Shown here piece by piece: positions 12,286-26,500 of a DNA stretch of 64,000 nucleotides. The DNA lies in contig MSJI02000764.1 of assembly GCA_001931905.2 (NCBI GenBank), positions 22,990 to 86,989 on the forward strand. The letters run 5' to 3'. A program made the position numbers and the translations under genes. The stretch is from Cladosporium sp. IMV 00045. Lineage: Eukaryota > Ascomycota > Dothideomycetes > Cladosporiales > Cladosporiaceae. How positions within the stretch are numbered: the stretch's first letter is position 1; every line of letters starts with the position of its first letter. The notes under the pieces are model-generated. The model made no database searches. It had not been told where the DNA came from and was given only the letters and a program-made list of their open reading frames with translations.

Positions 12286-13070
12286 GGCAATAACACATGA
12301 CAAAAGATCACGAGATTGTAAAACCAAACGGACGCCCCATGTGACGTACGCGGATCAGCCTTGGGAGGGCCAGCATGCTCCGCCCCTGGTAGAACATGCC
12401 TAATATCGTAAGAGCAAATTGCCTCTCACCGTTGATCTCCTCTCCACCTGACGGCTGGCCACGGTATACTCTGAGCATAAAGAAGCCATGATGACTTGCG
12501 TTAGGTTCGCAAGAAAAGCAAGGCCTTTCCACCGAGAACTGCGCGAACCCAAACCTTCACGTCGGAAGTTGAGCGAAAGCCTTTTCTCATCTCTGGTCGG
12601 CTCTCACCCAGAGCAAGGCCAAGCTTCGTCCTGCATGCATGGGTCCGGCTCGCGTATGTACCCATCCGCATCACGCGGGTGCCCGCATGGAAGAAGGATG
12701 AGAGGAGTACGTACCCTCACGAAAACAGGTCGGATCTGCTCCTCCACCTGTGCCACCCTCCGCTGTGCTCTCCGTGGCTGCCAGGCTGCGTGGGATGACC
12801 AGCCCCAGGATCTCCCTGTCCCTGGCGGACCTGCGTCATGCAAGCGAAGCAGAGAAGCGAGACGATTGACGCCCCCTCCGCATTCCCCGATCTCTAGCGC
12901 GAGTTTGCCCATGGGCGCAAGCAGCGCGGTGTGCCCTCTACCACGCGCGTGAGTGTGTGCTCGACCACGGCGCTGGGTGATGGAAACAGAGACATGTTTG
13001 TTCGCTGGCACGGAACGGATGCGGACGCGGGGGATGTGGTGGTGACGGACTCTGCACATTGCTTGGCCTT
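12286..13070. other. Best-conserved block of the gene desert, copy 1
   Basis: The first 245 bp differ from contig B (22510-22750) by only about three substitutions and two single-base indels, against roughly one change in ten bases elsewhere. The rest (to 13070, matching about 23290) is also well conserved. It stays open on the minus strand for about 150 codons (12604-13059) in both copies, with a 9-nt in-frame deletion. Most substitutions there would change the amino acid, so coding is not favoured. A non-coding RNA or regulatory element is an alternative. Confidence 0.4.
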
Positions 13071-16000
13071 GTCCGCGACTCCACGACGCTGAATCGATAC
13101 CGCTGGATGGACGAGAAAAGCAAGTCTGGTCACCTGCTGCATCCTCGTGCGACCTTTGGCCATTATCATTCGGCTATGGTCGCACGGGTTTTGGATGTGT
13201 ATGAGCGGCCGCGCTCTTCTGATAGCCGCCACCGCGGCTATTGTACCAGACTCGCTATCAATCGCCGCCGTGTCGGTACCGAGGATGCGGACGTTGGTGA
13301 GCGCCTTGCATGCGCGGAGGATTTGTTTTGCCGGCTAAATTGCAGGTGATGGGTGGCTGCGTGACGCATCTAGATCTGTCTACAGTAGTTGATGTTTCCA
13401 ATACCGCCTCGCCTACGCTGCTGTACAGAAGAGCGGTCGGTCGGGTGCCCACAGGCGGTCGGTCAGTCACTTGGGTCAATCGCTCGATTGCTTGCTCGTA
13501 CAGGAGAAGTATGTCGTTTGCGGCCGCACGCGGCCAGCCTTTGTGGTACGAAGACAACCCTTCCACAAAGCACGCCTCGCATGCAAGCCAGACAGACTCA
13601 TACGTGCATGGCCCGCGGATGACACGAAACGACCATACTCCATCTATCCCTTGTAATTGCATGCCTGTCATCCACATGTCCCAATGTAAGACTTCGCGTT
13701 GGGCGACGGGCGTTCATGGGTTTCTCCCCCAGCTTTTCTCCTCCACCCTCCACATCCACAGCCCGGCAGACCCTCTGCAATAACAATATCGACTTGCGGC
13801 TCACCGTCTGTCCACTCGCGTCCCAAACCAGCAGCATGCGTCTCAGTCGATCAAACGACTCGTAAACCCAGGCGGGGAGCGCGGGAGCCAGACTCTATCT
13901 CACATCCCGGCAGGTTCAATTAATATTCTAATGCCGCGGTGCTCTCTCCGTCATTTGTACATCTGTGACGTGCCGAACCTGGGAACAAAGCGGTATATGT
14001 GGCTGACGCTGTTGCCCATTCGGATCACAGAGTGCCATACTCGCGCCTGTGATTCGCACACACATACGGTGGTGTCTGCCCAAACGCAATCTCGCGGGCG
14101 GAACTGCCGACATGCCGTGTTACAGAGTGCCACCCACGTCTCCACCGCTTTTGCTACTGTCTACTACCACATACTAACGCGTGTGATTGCTGTTGGACGA
14201 CGTTCTTTCGGGCTGAAAGGTGGCCAGAGATAACATCGTACCAACCACACTGCTAGCGTGGGACATTCTTTCGTCCACAATTGGAGAAAGGAACATGTTG
14301 GCTGGGCCCAGTTTGTTGCTAAATGTATCAAATCCCACGCACCTGGATATGCGCGGACTTCACGCATCCCACCCACGTCGCGGGACTGAGATCCCACGCT
14401 CTGAGCTGCACGTCGATAAGTCAGGACGTCGAAAAGTGATAGATACGCGGGCTTTTGGGTTGGAGATCTGTCGCATTGTTCATGGTTTGGACGGTCTGAT
14501 CGATCAATGCGTGGGTGACTGCTACGTGTGAGCGTGGAGGTGACAGTGGCTCATGTTGTCACGAATCAGCCACCTATCTCATTTCACAACGAGTTGGTCT
14601 CTTGGGAATGGAATTTGGAATCATATCGATAATCGACAACGCGCTCATATCGATCGCATCGGCATACCGAACCAACTTCCCTTTGCCGAACCCAAGTACC
14701 GCTCCAGGAGACCAAACAAAAAACTACCACGCATATCAAGAATCGTCATAACACACCGGATCGTTACGCCGCTCCTTCTAAGGAACGGAACGGCCGCCCA
14801 ATCGCCCGGGGTAGAAACGCAACTCCACGAATCCAAGCCAATATCAAAATCTCACATATAGGGCCCAAATTCCCCCCAAATCACAGCAGACGTTCGCGCC
14901 GCACTCTCCCCGAACGAACACCGGGTTTCGCTTGCTTCCTTCTTCTGCAGGATCCAATCGTTCGGGTTAAGTTCCAAGTCCCAAACGACGAATTCGATCC
15001 ATCATATAGTGACACTCACCCCTGCCGTTTGAAACGGTCCCGTCTCTTCCCCGCTGCGAGATCTGGCTCCCCTGCTGTATATGTTCTGCAGTCTTATTGC
15101 TGGGTTTGAGATATACTTTTTTGTCTTCTCCAAATTACCGATTAACCTGCGCAAGTCGGGAGAGTTGGAAACCGGAACGTCGGATTTGTGCGCTAAGTGT
15201 CTACTTTATCTCGTTTCTGGTACGCGCTTGCACCTACATGGTGCTGTTTGGGGAAGTGCTTGCATCACCTATCTATATGGTAGGACTGGCGAGATTGCAA
15301 TGTTCGGTACGCGATCTGTTTCGTTTGGTCGGGTCTTGATTGACCGATCCTGGAATCCCCGTCTTTTGGGTCGATGGTCATCGATCGTGAACGTTTTGAT
15401 TTTCATCTTTTGGACAACTTGTCACATGGCGTGTTGTTTGAGACAAGTGGTCTGGTCTGGCGCACGGCTGGGGAGGTCGGGTGGTTTGATGTCGTCGTCG
15501 TGGGCTAGATGAACGGGCTTTTGGTTCGGACATTACTCGCGTTTGTTCTTCTTGCTATGGGGTCTTGTGATTCTCCACGGTAAGGAGGGCTAGTTGAACA
15601 TGTTGTCGGGTGCTCACGGCTGATGGGTGCTCTCTTTCGTTTCCGAGTATGTCCGATAGATATCGACTTCATCTTGGACGGCGAGTCTTCATGAACGCAC
15701 TGTGTTGAACTGGTGATTCGATAGATTGAGCAGTGACCGACCTTATTTGGGTAGGGTGGTTTGTGTTAAGCTAGGTATGCTATCATCAATCCTTCCGAGA
15801 CTGTACTGCGAGGAATATGATTCTCAGAGGACAAGTTCAAGATTTGGAGATTGATTCCAATCCGTTTCTAAACAGAGTGTATCCTCTCGTCTCGTTGGAA
15901 TAGAAATCAGTGGGTTCGTGTACACCAATACTACCAAGAAACTCCGAGGCTGAAGGAACAACAATGCAATTCTATCGCCTGGTTCCAATCTAAGGGACAA

Positions 16001-17508
16001 GACTACTGCCTACAAGTTTGAGATGCATCTTCGCACGCCATTCGATTAGCCAAGGCAGGTGTAAGAGTCATCTCCATGGTTCTACTTCGCTCATTTCGAG
16101 AAATCACAGTATCCGGGACTCCTTCAAGCTGTCTTTTGACGACACCGCTGATTGGACATAGATAGCAGCATGCAAGATCGATCCAGGCTCAATCCATCCG
16201 ACCTTGCACGAATTGTGTGATCGAGCTTTTGCAAGACATAAGAACAGAACCGACGACTCGATCGAGGGAGAGCAGCACGATTTCCTCGGAACCGATGTCA
16301 CTACATCATGAGACTCACTTCGGCAAATCAGCAATTGTCTGCAGAAGATTGTTTCCCTTCCGGCACTCGCACAAGTATTCTTTGCGTCCTGACAGAGGGA
16401 CAACGATTACAATGACGCTTTCAGTTCGGTCGATATTCGCGCGTCAGGACTTCGCTTTTGGTAATCTTATCCAAACGAACCAAGACCGTCTGTTCTAGCC
16501 GGGATGTACTCACTTGGCTTTAGAACCAGGTCTTGTTGACCACGTTATCGCAGTGCAGCAGTGATGACGATTAGTGGATATACAACAACGACAGAGACAT
16601 CCATCGCGGGTACTACGTTGTACTGCAGCGATCAAGGGCAACATCATATATCTAAGGCGAGCAGCGATGTAGGATGAGGCGTCTATTCCAAGTTGCGTGA
16701 AGGCAAGCATCCCTTCGCCGCCGATTCGGAACTCGAAGGGAACATCGACGCAAATACACGTACAGGAAAAGAAAGACAATGGGCCGATGAAGACTGCGTT
16801 CTATCATGTACACCTGACTGAACATTGGAAAGGTCGCGATGATCAGGTTCATATCCCAAGCTCAACGCGATCCGTATCGAATGTCATCTGATGTCTCTCC
16901 CCTCACAGCATTCGTATTGATGTCACACATAACAGCCCTTCCCTTTCGTCATCCCAGCTGTCTTCAACGGGACAAGTCCCAGCACACACTTAATATCAAG
17001 TATCATCAAACAGACAGAGATGCACATCAGGATAACAAGAGAACGCAGCCGCAAAGAACCAGATTAAGACATTAGAGCAGACTGGATCGAACGGATACAA
17101 TATCACAGCGAAGCGACTGGCACACAAGATTCCTCTTCAGATAGGCCTTCCGCCCTTACTTCTTGGAAGACCGAACAATCCAACACCACGCTCAAACGGA
17201 AAAACTCGACCTGTTTGAGAGACGTGTTCGGAAAGTCCTCAACAGCCCACGTAAGCAGGCAATCGATGAAGGATGCTTCACGATCCCAACACCTTTCTGT
17301 TTCATTGCTTGTAATTTGCTTATAATCGGAGGAAAAGAAGTGAGGATACTACTAATGACTAGAGAATAGAGCAAAGGTCACAGAAACGCACCCTCCATCA
17401 ACCCTACACGCTCATTTTCGACGAACACCTAACAACATACATGGGTAGACAAGCATACATACATGTACCCTACCATTCTGAACCCAAGCTCACACTTCTT
17501 CCCCCCCC

Positions 17509-17528
17509 NNNNNNNNNNNNNNNNNNNN
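17509..17528. other. Assembly gap 1 (20 N)
   Basis: Twenty N, a conventional scaffold-gap length. The left contig ends in eight C residues. The right contig restarts with sequence homologous to position 7219. Confidence 1.
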
Positions 17529-20500
17529 GTGCGCCGGGCTAGTCTGGGTTCAGGGCGCCATAGCCAGACACTACCACTACCCTAGCCGCTCTCTCTTCCC
17601 GGCATATTACTGTGTCGTTATGTGCCCTCGGGTCGGGTTATGGCATGGGATGGGCGGGTGGGTGGACGGATGGATTGGATGATGGGTGTGCGTGGACGTG
17701 ACATGTCATGTCCCATGTTCATGTCATGGCATCTTCGTCTATCTGTCTCTGTTTGTCTGTCTGTCTGTCTGTCTGCCTTCCACGTCCCTGCTTTTCCCTA
17801 CCTATCCTATCTTTGTCTGCTGTAGATCACAACCAACTCCCCCATACTAGCATTGTCTCCCATGTCTCCCACTCTGGCAGTCCGGGCCAGACACATCTCC
17901 GTCTTGCTACATGTCATGTTCACCAACTACTGCATCGTCCGGTATGCCTTCACCCGCTTATAGCCAAAACAACCAACACAGCCCATGACTCTCCCTCCAT
18001 TCGGCCCTCCCAAGATCCCCTGATTCTCGCCCGTTCGCGATTGAGGCAAACGAGCCTCCGCCGTTGTTTCGACTCCAGCTCCCCGGACAACACCATGCCC
18101 TCGTTTGTCACTTGCTGCGTTCTCGCCCTACTTAGCCTGTCGAATCACACTGCCCTGTCACCACTATAGCTTATTCATTCTCCTCTTCCCTATCCCATGC
18201 CCAACCGCGGCCCCTCCGTGCCTATACCGTCCTGCATTGATTTGAGTCAGTGGTTATACCACACCGTACAGCCACGGCCGCAGACCCTCCCAGACAGATC
18301 ATTCACCCTGTGCCCTGCCTGCCTGACTGACTCCTCCTGCTGCGCATCATCAATCACCCGCACTACTGCTGTACAGCGCATAACATACCCTCAACTAGAT
18401 CCTTCAGCAGCATCACCATCCATCCTGTACTACGACCATCAAACCCGCTGACCTCGATCCTCGGCCTCAGCCGGGCGGCCCAGCGAAAACCACAGGCCCA
18501 AGGTTATGTCACAGGGCTCCGCTTCTGCGTCTTCCCGCCCATATCGCCACACCAACCTAACCGCTCCTACTCCGGCGTGGAGACACACAGTCCACCAAAC
18601 CAAGAACCCCGATGTTTTGAGGAGGAGCGAAAAGGGCCGCGCCACCAGCCCAGGCGTGCCAGAATCCCAGACGCCACGACTCGTCAACAGCATCGGCGGT
18701 CAGTGGGCCCTGGCCTTCCCCTAAATTGACCCGAGGCCGTTTTCGTTTTTCCAGAACTTCTACGCTCGTCTGGCAGCCTGGAGTGCCTGGATGGCCATGC
18801 GATTTCTTCCGTCCACCGCCTTGTTTCTTTCTTTCTAGCTGCCGCACGTTCGGCTCCTAGGATCGCTCTCCCGCCCGCGCCTTTGGTAACTAGGGGGACG
18901 GAACGGTCATGTCAGGGCCTACCGACTTGCTACTCATCGTCTTCTCACGCTCGCTGTATTAGTCTGGTGATGTGCATGTTACTACAGTACTGTATAGTAG
19001 TGAAAATCCTCCCAACCCCCCCCCCCCCTGTAAGGAAACACCAACACCCAACAACAGCGCACCGCTCGCGCCGCTCCCCTCCCTTCCCTGCCGGCATGTG
19101 CAACTGCGGTACCGTGAAGGGGTGTGGAAGCACAGGAATGGGCGAAGGAGGATGACTACCACCGTTGGTACCTCCCATGAGAGTACATGCAGTGGGCATA
19201 AATAACACATGAAAGTTGTACATGACATGACATGACCTGACATTACATTACTTTTCGCAAGCCACCACGCAGGGCTGTGAAGAAAAGCGAAAAGCCGCTG
19301 ACTCCATGCCCATGCGCCTTGCCCTGATTGATTGCGGTAGTAGAAACAGAACAGCGAGGCCCAACGAACAAAGACAACGTGCGTGCCGTTTCGCGTCAGC
19401 CAGCATCCTGCATGGAGACTTGATCAAGTACCTTTTCCGTAATTAACTGATGAAGATTGCCGGGACGCCCGACCCCCTCGTCAGCCGGACGCCTCGCATC
19501 TGCGCCTCTTCGCTGGCAGGACCTATTCCTCTCCCTACTAAATTACCTAGGTATCGAGACGAGAACAGCACAGCAAAGCAAAGCAAAGTCATCTGCCCAC
19601 GCCTCTTTCGACCTGTGAGTCTCAGGTGCGCGTCTCCTTGTGCGAGGGGAAACATCAGACGCCACATTATCACTCCCCTTACCTTGACTCCACTCTTGCT
19701 TTACCTACCTAGGCATCCATCCATTCCCATGTGCGCTGGCTTGTGAAATGCGCCAGCTCGCATCAGATGCCGGTCGTCCAGTCCAGCTGGTATACTGGCT
19801 GGACGCACCAACAACACGCGCTGAACGTTTCTTCCAAACCGCGGCCTCGGTCGCATGGTCATTCTTGTCATTCTTGTTCACTGTCATGAGCCACCACCGT
19901 CCGGCTGGCCAGGGCCGTTGGTTTCTCCATCAGGAACCTCACCCCGTCCATGCCATCCATGTTTCGCGAAAGCGTCTCGCCCAGCAAGTGAGGCCCAGGA
20001 GCCGCGGAGAGCTTGGCCATGATCTGATCATTCTCAAGGATTTAGAATTCTACCGGCGCGGCGCATTCGCGGCCCTTCCTTCTCTGTCCGCGAGGCACGT
20101 GGCGAAGCTGGCACGCTTCGGAGGCTTTTCCCACATCAGACTTGTGTCCTCCACGCGCACAACCCAATTCGCCTCGAAGAGTCAAAAAAAGACGAGGAGA
20201 CGTGAAACTCTCGAGAAACCTTCGCTTACTCGGCAGGAATTCGAGCAAGGCTGGGAAGTTTTGAGGGAAGCTGGGCAGATATCCGCAAATGGAACATTAC
20301 CCCAAACTGCACATAGATTCTCCGACCGACTCTGCTCACCCGAGCTGTGGCTCAGCGCAAACCTATTCATCGGAAGTCTCTCGAGACGAGAACTTCACCA
20401 CCAGATAGGAGGTAGAAAAACACCGACTGACACATAGCCTTAGAATCGCCCCCGGGGCGAAGCCAGGTCACATGGAGAAGGAGATTCTTCGCCATTTCTC

Positions 20501-23500
20501 CGTCTTTTTCGCGTGATATTTGCCCATTAGCAATGTTTTGTCCATGTGGCCACAAAAAAGACCAGAGCTTTTGCCCGCGATTCAACCGGAGCCAAAGGGC
20601 GAGGCTCAACCTACAGCCTTCTACCCGCTTTCGCGCGCGCGGCCGCCGACGTGGGGAATGCGAGCAAGGCTGAGCCTCGCCCGAGAGTGCGGGTTACTAC
20701 CTTACTGGGTGAGTAGTGACTGGCAGAGAGGCTGGTATACATCTCAGGCACGCGCGCGCGCGCACACATCCATAGGGCGGTTGCAACGACGAGAGACAAT
20801 CTGCGCTGGGCGTCTGCCCACGCGGGCGCCTGCTTTTGCTAGCCTGGGTAGCGGCTATGCTGCGGTGTGTGAGTGTGTGAGTGTGTGTGTGTTGGTGTTT
20901 GGGTTTGGGTTTTGGGCGTTGGGTTCCTGAACGTGTCACGCGAAGAGGTGCATACATCAGGTAGTGTAGACTACGGGCTGCAAGGCTAGGTACGGTAGAT
21001 AGGCTTATCGGCCATTGAGCCGTGGGATCGGTTTTGTTGCGACAGGAGGATTAAGTTGGCGAGAGAACAAGAGGGGGAAAAGGAAAAATTCGACCTATCG
21101 TTTGTTTGGGGGCGAAAAAAAGAAAAGTCTGTGGTCATCTGCGACAATTAAATGTGCTTGTTTTCGATTGATCGATATCGCAACGATGCAACCCCTCACG
21201 ATCGGTGGTTCTTTCATCCCGCAGACTTTTTGACGCCCGATTAAACGACAACGATGCACGAGACGGACGGCAGAATGAATATTTTCAGAGCACGAGGCTA
21301 CGGCTCATGGGCACGCAAGGCTCTAGCATGAAAAACCACATGGCCATCGCAGAGATCGATGAGATCGAATGTTTCTCACGTAAAGGTGTTTGCAGATCCT
21401 CCGCCTTCTCCCCAGGATTGCGAGGTGTTTTGGGTTTTGGAGTTTCCTCTCTTTCGAGATGGGAATATAACGGGCGTAGGGTGATGGTCATGATGATGTC
21501 GTCAGAGGTAGATTAGCGGAGCAATTCACAGCGCATGAGACATCGTTTCCTTCTTCTTGTCAGGCGATTCAATTCTCGTCTGCGCCTTCTGCCAGCACAT
21601 CTTGATTGAAGGTGACACACCGCCGGAAGGAAGGACGGGAAAGGGAAGGGAAAAGGACACAAGGTAGCACACGGAAAATGAATGCGCACTGCAGCCTAAA
21701 GCTGATCAAGCAATTCGGCAGATTGGATCGAGAAACGAGAATCAACCAGACAGAGTACCTGCGAAGGAAGACGGACGGCAATCCCGTTTGCTTTGTTTTG
21801 CCGCCCTGGTATTTCTCCGTTCCACCGGCTGCTGAAGTTAGCCGCGCTGTGTTGAGTGGCAGATGACTCAAAAGAAAATCCTTGTCGTTCGTCTCTCCCC
21901 GTTCCTGAATCCTGGTCAGAATCCCATTTTGACAGCGCATCAATCGTCGTCAGCCACTCTTGCGCAGGGCTTCCCGCAAGATCACCTGCACCTGACGACC
22001 TGCGTTGGACTGTCGTACAGGCTGTGTTGGATTTTCGTTTGGGGCCTGAATTTGACCGACTGACCGCAAACCCTAGCTGATCTCTTCCCACGGCTGTTCG
22101 ACGGGCTGTCCGGCCGGCTTCACGGACGCGACGGAGTGATGCAGAAAAAGTGATGGATGCCTAGGCACAGTAGTAGGAGGAGGAGTTCTTTTCCGATCGC
22201 TGCTCCGCCTCTCGCTCGACTTTGTCCCGCGGCCTATTTGTGGGCTTGTCGTTCCTTCTGGAACCCTGTGCCTGGCCCCCGTGACACTGACTGTGGAGAA
22301 GATTGCGGAGTGCGTTGTCAGGGTACCTCCTGAGTCTGTCGCTACTCCGAGCGCACTCTTCTCTCTACTAACTGGAGAAAGCCGTTCCAGTCCTAGTTGG
22401 CTCTGGAAGCGCTTGCGAAAATCCTCGGCAGTCGTCAAATCCAGTGGCGATTGACCATGTCTCGTGATGAGAAGCAGGCCTGCTGGCGATACTTTCCTGC
22501 GCAGGCCAGCTGGGCGATAACACATGACAAAAGATCACGAGATTGTAAAACCAAACGAACGCCCCATGTGACGTACGCGGATCAGCCTTGGGAGGGCCAG
22601 CATGCTCCGCCCCTGGTAGAAAATGCCTAATATCGTAAGAGCAAATTGCCTCTCACCGTTGATCCTCTCTCCACCTGACGGCTGGCCACGGTATACTCTG
22701 AGCATAAAGAAGCCATGATGACTTGCGTTAGGTTCGCAAGAAAGCAAGGCTTTTCCACCGAGAACTGCGCGAACCCAAACCTTCAAGTCGGAGTTCGAGC
22801 GAAAGCCTTTTCTCATCTCTGGTCGGCTCTCACCCAGAGCAAGGCCAAGCTTCTTCCTGCATGCCTGGGTCCGGCTCGCATATGTACCCATCCGCATCAC
22901 GCGGGTGCCCGCATGGAAGAAGGATGAGAGGAGTACGTACCCTCACGAAAACAGGTCGGATCTGCTCCTCCACCTGTCCCACCCACCGCCGTGCTCTGCG
23001 TGGCTGCGTGGATGACCAGCCCCAGGATCTCCCTGTCCCTGGCGGACCTGCGTCATGCAAGCGAAGCAGAGAAGCGAGACGATTGACGCCCCCTCCGCAT
23101 TCCCCGATCTCTAGCGCGGGTCTGCCCATGGGCGCAAGCAGCGCGGTGTGCCCTCCACCGCGCGCGTGAGGGTGTGCTCGACCACGGCGCTGGGTGATGG
23201 AAACAGAGACATGTTTGTTCGCTGGCACGGAACGGATGCGGACGTGGGGGATGTGGTGGTGACGGACTCTGCACATTCCTTGGCCTTGTCCGCGATTCCA
23301 CGACGCTGAATCGATATCACTGGATGGGGACGAGAAAAGCAAGTTTGGTCACCTGCTGCTTCCTCGTGCGACCTCTGGCCGTTCTCATTCGGCTATGGTC
23401 GCACGGGTTTTGGATGTGTATGAGCGGCCGCTCTTCTGATAGCCGCCACACCGCGGCTATTGTACCAGACTCGCTATCAATCGCCGCCGTGTCGGTACCG

Positions 23501-26500
23501 AGGATGCGGACGTTGGTGAGCGCCTTGCATGCGCGGAGGATTTGTTTTGCCGGCTAAATTGCAAATGATGGGTGGCTGCGTCACGCATCTAGATCTGTCT
23601 ACAGTAGTTGATGTTTCCAATACCGCCTCGCCTGCGCTGCTGCACAGAAGAGCGGTCGGTCGGGTGCCCACAGGCGGTCGGTCAGTCATTTGGGTCAGTC
23701 GCTTGATTGCTTGCTTGCTCGTACAGGAGTATGTCGTTTGCGGCCGCACGCGGTCAGCCTTTGTGGTACAGATCAACTTCTTCCACAAAGCACGCCTCGC
23801 ATCCCTACGTGCATGGCCCACGGATGACACGAAACGACCATACCTCACACCCTCCCTCCATCCCTTGTAACTGCATGTCTGTCAGCCACATGTCCCAATG
23901 TAAGACTTCACGTTGAGCGACGGGCGTTCATGGGTCCCTCCCCCAGCTTTTCTCCTCCACTCTCCATATCCATAACCCGGCAGACCCTCTGCAATAACAA
24001 CATCGCCTTGCGGCTCACCGTCTGTCCACTCGCGTCCCAAACCCGCAGCATGCGTCTCAGTCGATCAAACGACTCGTAGACCGGAGCGGGGAGGGCGGGA
24101 GCGAGACTCTATCTCACATCCCGGGAGCTTCAATCAATATGTTAATGCCGCGGCGCGCTCTCCGTCGTTTGTACATCTGTAACGTGCCGAACCTGGGAAC
24201 AGAACGGTATATACGGCTGACGCTGTTGCCCATTCGGATCACAGAGCGCCATACTTGCGCCTGTGATTCGCACACACACGCCGCGGTGTCTGCCAAAACG
24301 CAATCTCGCGGGCTGGAACTGCCGACATGCCGTGTTACAGAGTGCCACCCACGTCTCCACCGCTCTTGCTACCGCCTACTACCACATACTAACGCGTGTG
24401 ATTGCTGTTGGACGACGTTCTTTTGGGCTGGAAGGTGGCCAGAGACAACATCATACCAACCAGACTATTAGCGTGGGACATTTTCGTACACGCTTCGAGG
24501 AAGTTGCATGTTGGCTGAGTCCAGTTTGTTGCTAAATGTATCGATCCCACGCGCCTGGATACGCGCGGGCTTCACGCATCCCACCCACGTCGCGGGACTG
24601 AGATCCCACGCTCTGAGCTGCACGTCGATAAGTCAGGACGCCGAAAAGTGATAGATACGGAGGCTTTGGTTTGGAGATCCGTCGCATTAATCACGTTTGG
24701 ACGGTCTGATCGATCGTTGCGTGGGTGCCTCCTACGTGTGAGCGTGGAGGTGACATGTTGCTCATGTTGTCACGAATCAGCCACTTATCTCATTCACAAG
24801 GAGTTGGTCACTTGGAAATGGAATTTGGAATCGTGTCGACAATCGACAACGCGCTCACATCGATCACATCGGCATACCGAACCAACACCTCCTGTACCGA
24901 ACCCAAGTACCGCTCCAGGAGATTATGAAATTTCATACCATGGCATATCAACTAGTAATCGTCATAACACACCGGGACCGTTACGCCGCCCCTTCCAAGG
25001 AACGGAACGGCCGCCCAATCGCCCGGGGCAGAAACGCAACTACACGAATCCAAGCCAATATCAGTTTCTCACATATAGGTCCCAAATTCCCCAAATCTAG
25101 CCCCAAACGTTCGCGCCGCTCCCTCCCCGAACAAACGACGGGGTGTCGCTCGCTTCCTTCTTCTGCAAGATCCAATCGTTCGGGTTAAGTCCCAAACGAC
25201 GACTTTCGATCCATCATAATGTTGATGTTCACCCCTGCCGTTCGAAACGCTCCCGCCCATTCCCCGCTGCGAGATCTGGCGCCATCGCTCAATACGGTGG
25301 ATGTTTTGCAGTCTTATTGCTGGGTTTGAGATATACTTTTGCTGAACAGCAACTTCTCCTGCTACTACCGAGAGTGGAGGACTGCCCATTCTGCGTAAGT
25401 CGGGAGAGTTGGAAACCGGAACGTCGGGTTTGTACGCTAGAGGTGGACTCTATTTCGTTTCTGGTATGCGCTTGTAGGCTTGTTTCCCTCCTGTGTGGTG
25501 CTGGTGCTGTTTGGGAAAGTGCTTGTATAATTTGTCTACGCGCTAGGATTGCAGTGTTCGGTACGCGATCTGGCTCGTTTGGTTGGGTCTTTGACTGACC
25601 GATCTTGGATCCCCTGTCGGTTGGGTCGATGGGATTCGATCACAAACGGTTGGTTTTCATATTTGGGACAACTTGTCACATGGCATGTCGTTTGAGACAA
25701 GCGGTTTGGTCTGGCGCACGGCTGGGGGAGGTCGGGAGGTTCGTCGTCGTCGTCGTGGTCTAGATGAATGGGGTTTTGGTTCGGACATCGCTCGCGTTTG
25801 TTCTTCTTGCTGTGGGGTCTTGTGATTCTCCATGGTAAGGTTGGCGTATTCTTGGAGGGTTAGTTGGACATGTCGTCGGGTGCTCACGGCTGAAGAAGGC
25901 TATCTTTCGCTTCCGAGTATGCCCGATAGGTGTCGACTTCATCTCAGTCGGCGAGTCTTTGTGAATGCAACACGTTGAACTAATGGCTTGATGAGTCGAG
26001 CAGTATCCGACGTCCTTTGGGCATTTCCCTCGTGTCAAGTTAAGTGTGCTATCGTTATGCCTCCAAGACTTTGCTGCGAGGGTCATGATTCCTAGAGAAC
26101 GAGCTCGAGACTTGGACATTGAATTCAATACGTTCTTCCCTAAACGCAGCGTAATTCCTCGTGTCGTTGGTATAGAATTTATTGAGCTCGACTACACTGA
26201 GACCGCTGCGAAACACCGGAGCTGAAAGAACAATAATGCAATTCTATCGCCTTGTCCCAATCAAACAACGAAAACTTTGCCTTCAAGTTTGAGATGCATC
26301 CTCCCATCCCATTTCATTATTAGTCCAGGAAAGTGTAGTAGTCATCTCCATGCTTCTACTTCACTCACTTCGAGCAAACAGTCTTATCCAAATTCAATTC
26401 ATCCCTCAACGACACCTCTAGGTGAACATAAACGACAATACTTAGCAGCATGCAAGATCATTACGCTCAATACATCCGACATCCGACTTTGGACGAACTG

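Larger units (their letters stand above)
7219..17508. repeat. Haplotype copy 1 of a 10.3-kb gene-poor region (contig A end)
   Basis: The sequence from 7219 is found again from 17529 in the same order and orientation. The offset drifts between about 10,210 and 10,330 because of many small indels. Similarity is high (near 90 percent by eye, not computed) up to about 15.5 kb, then weaker but still collinear to the gap at 17509. No frame carries a recognisable domain. Most ORFs shift frame between the two copies, and changes inside shared ORFs are not biased to silent sites. It contains a long GT tract, a G-quadruplex motif and a better-conserved block at about 12.29-13.07 kb. Confidence 0.85.

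Noticed and set aside
12170..12403. 77-codon ORF kept in both copies (22397-22630)
   Set aside because: All the differences I could see change the amino acid. Conservation is at DNA level and is better treated as part of the conserved block.
7219..17508. Many ORFs of 60-300 codons in the desert, for example 9070-9984 (+) and 13310-13783 (+)
   Set aside because: Their counterparts in contig B are frame-shifted or truncated, substitutions are not biased to silent sites, and no domain motifs are visible.
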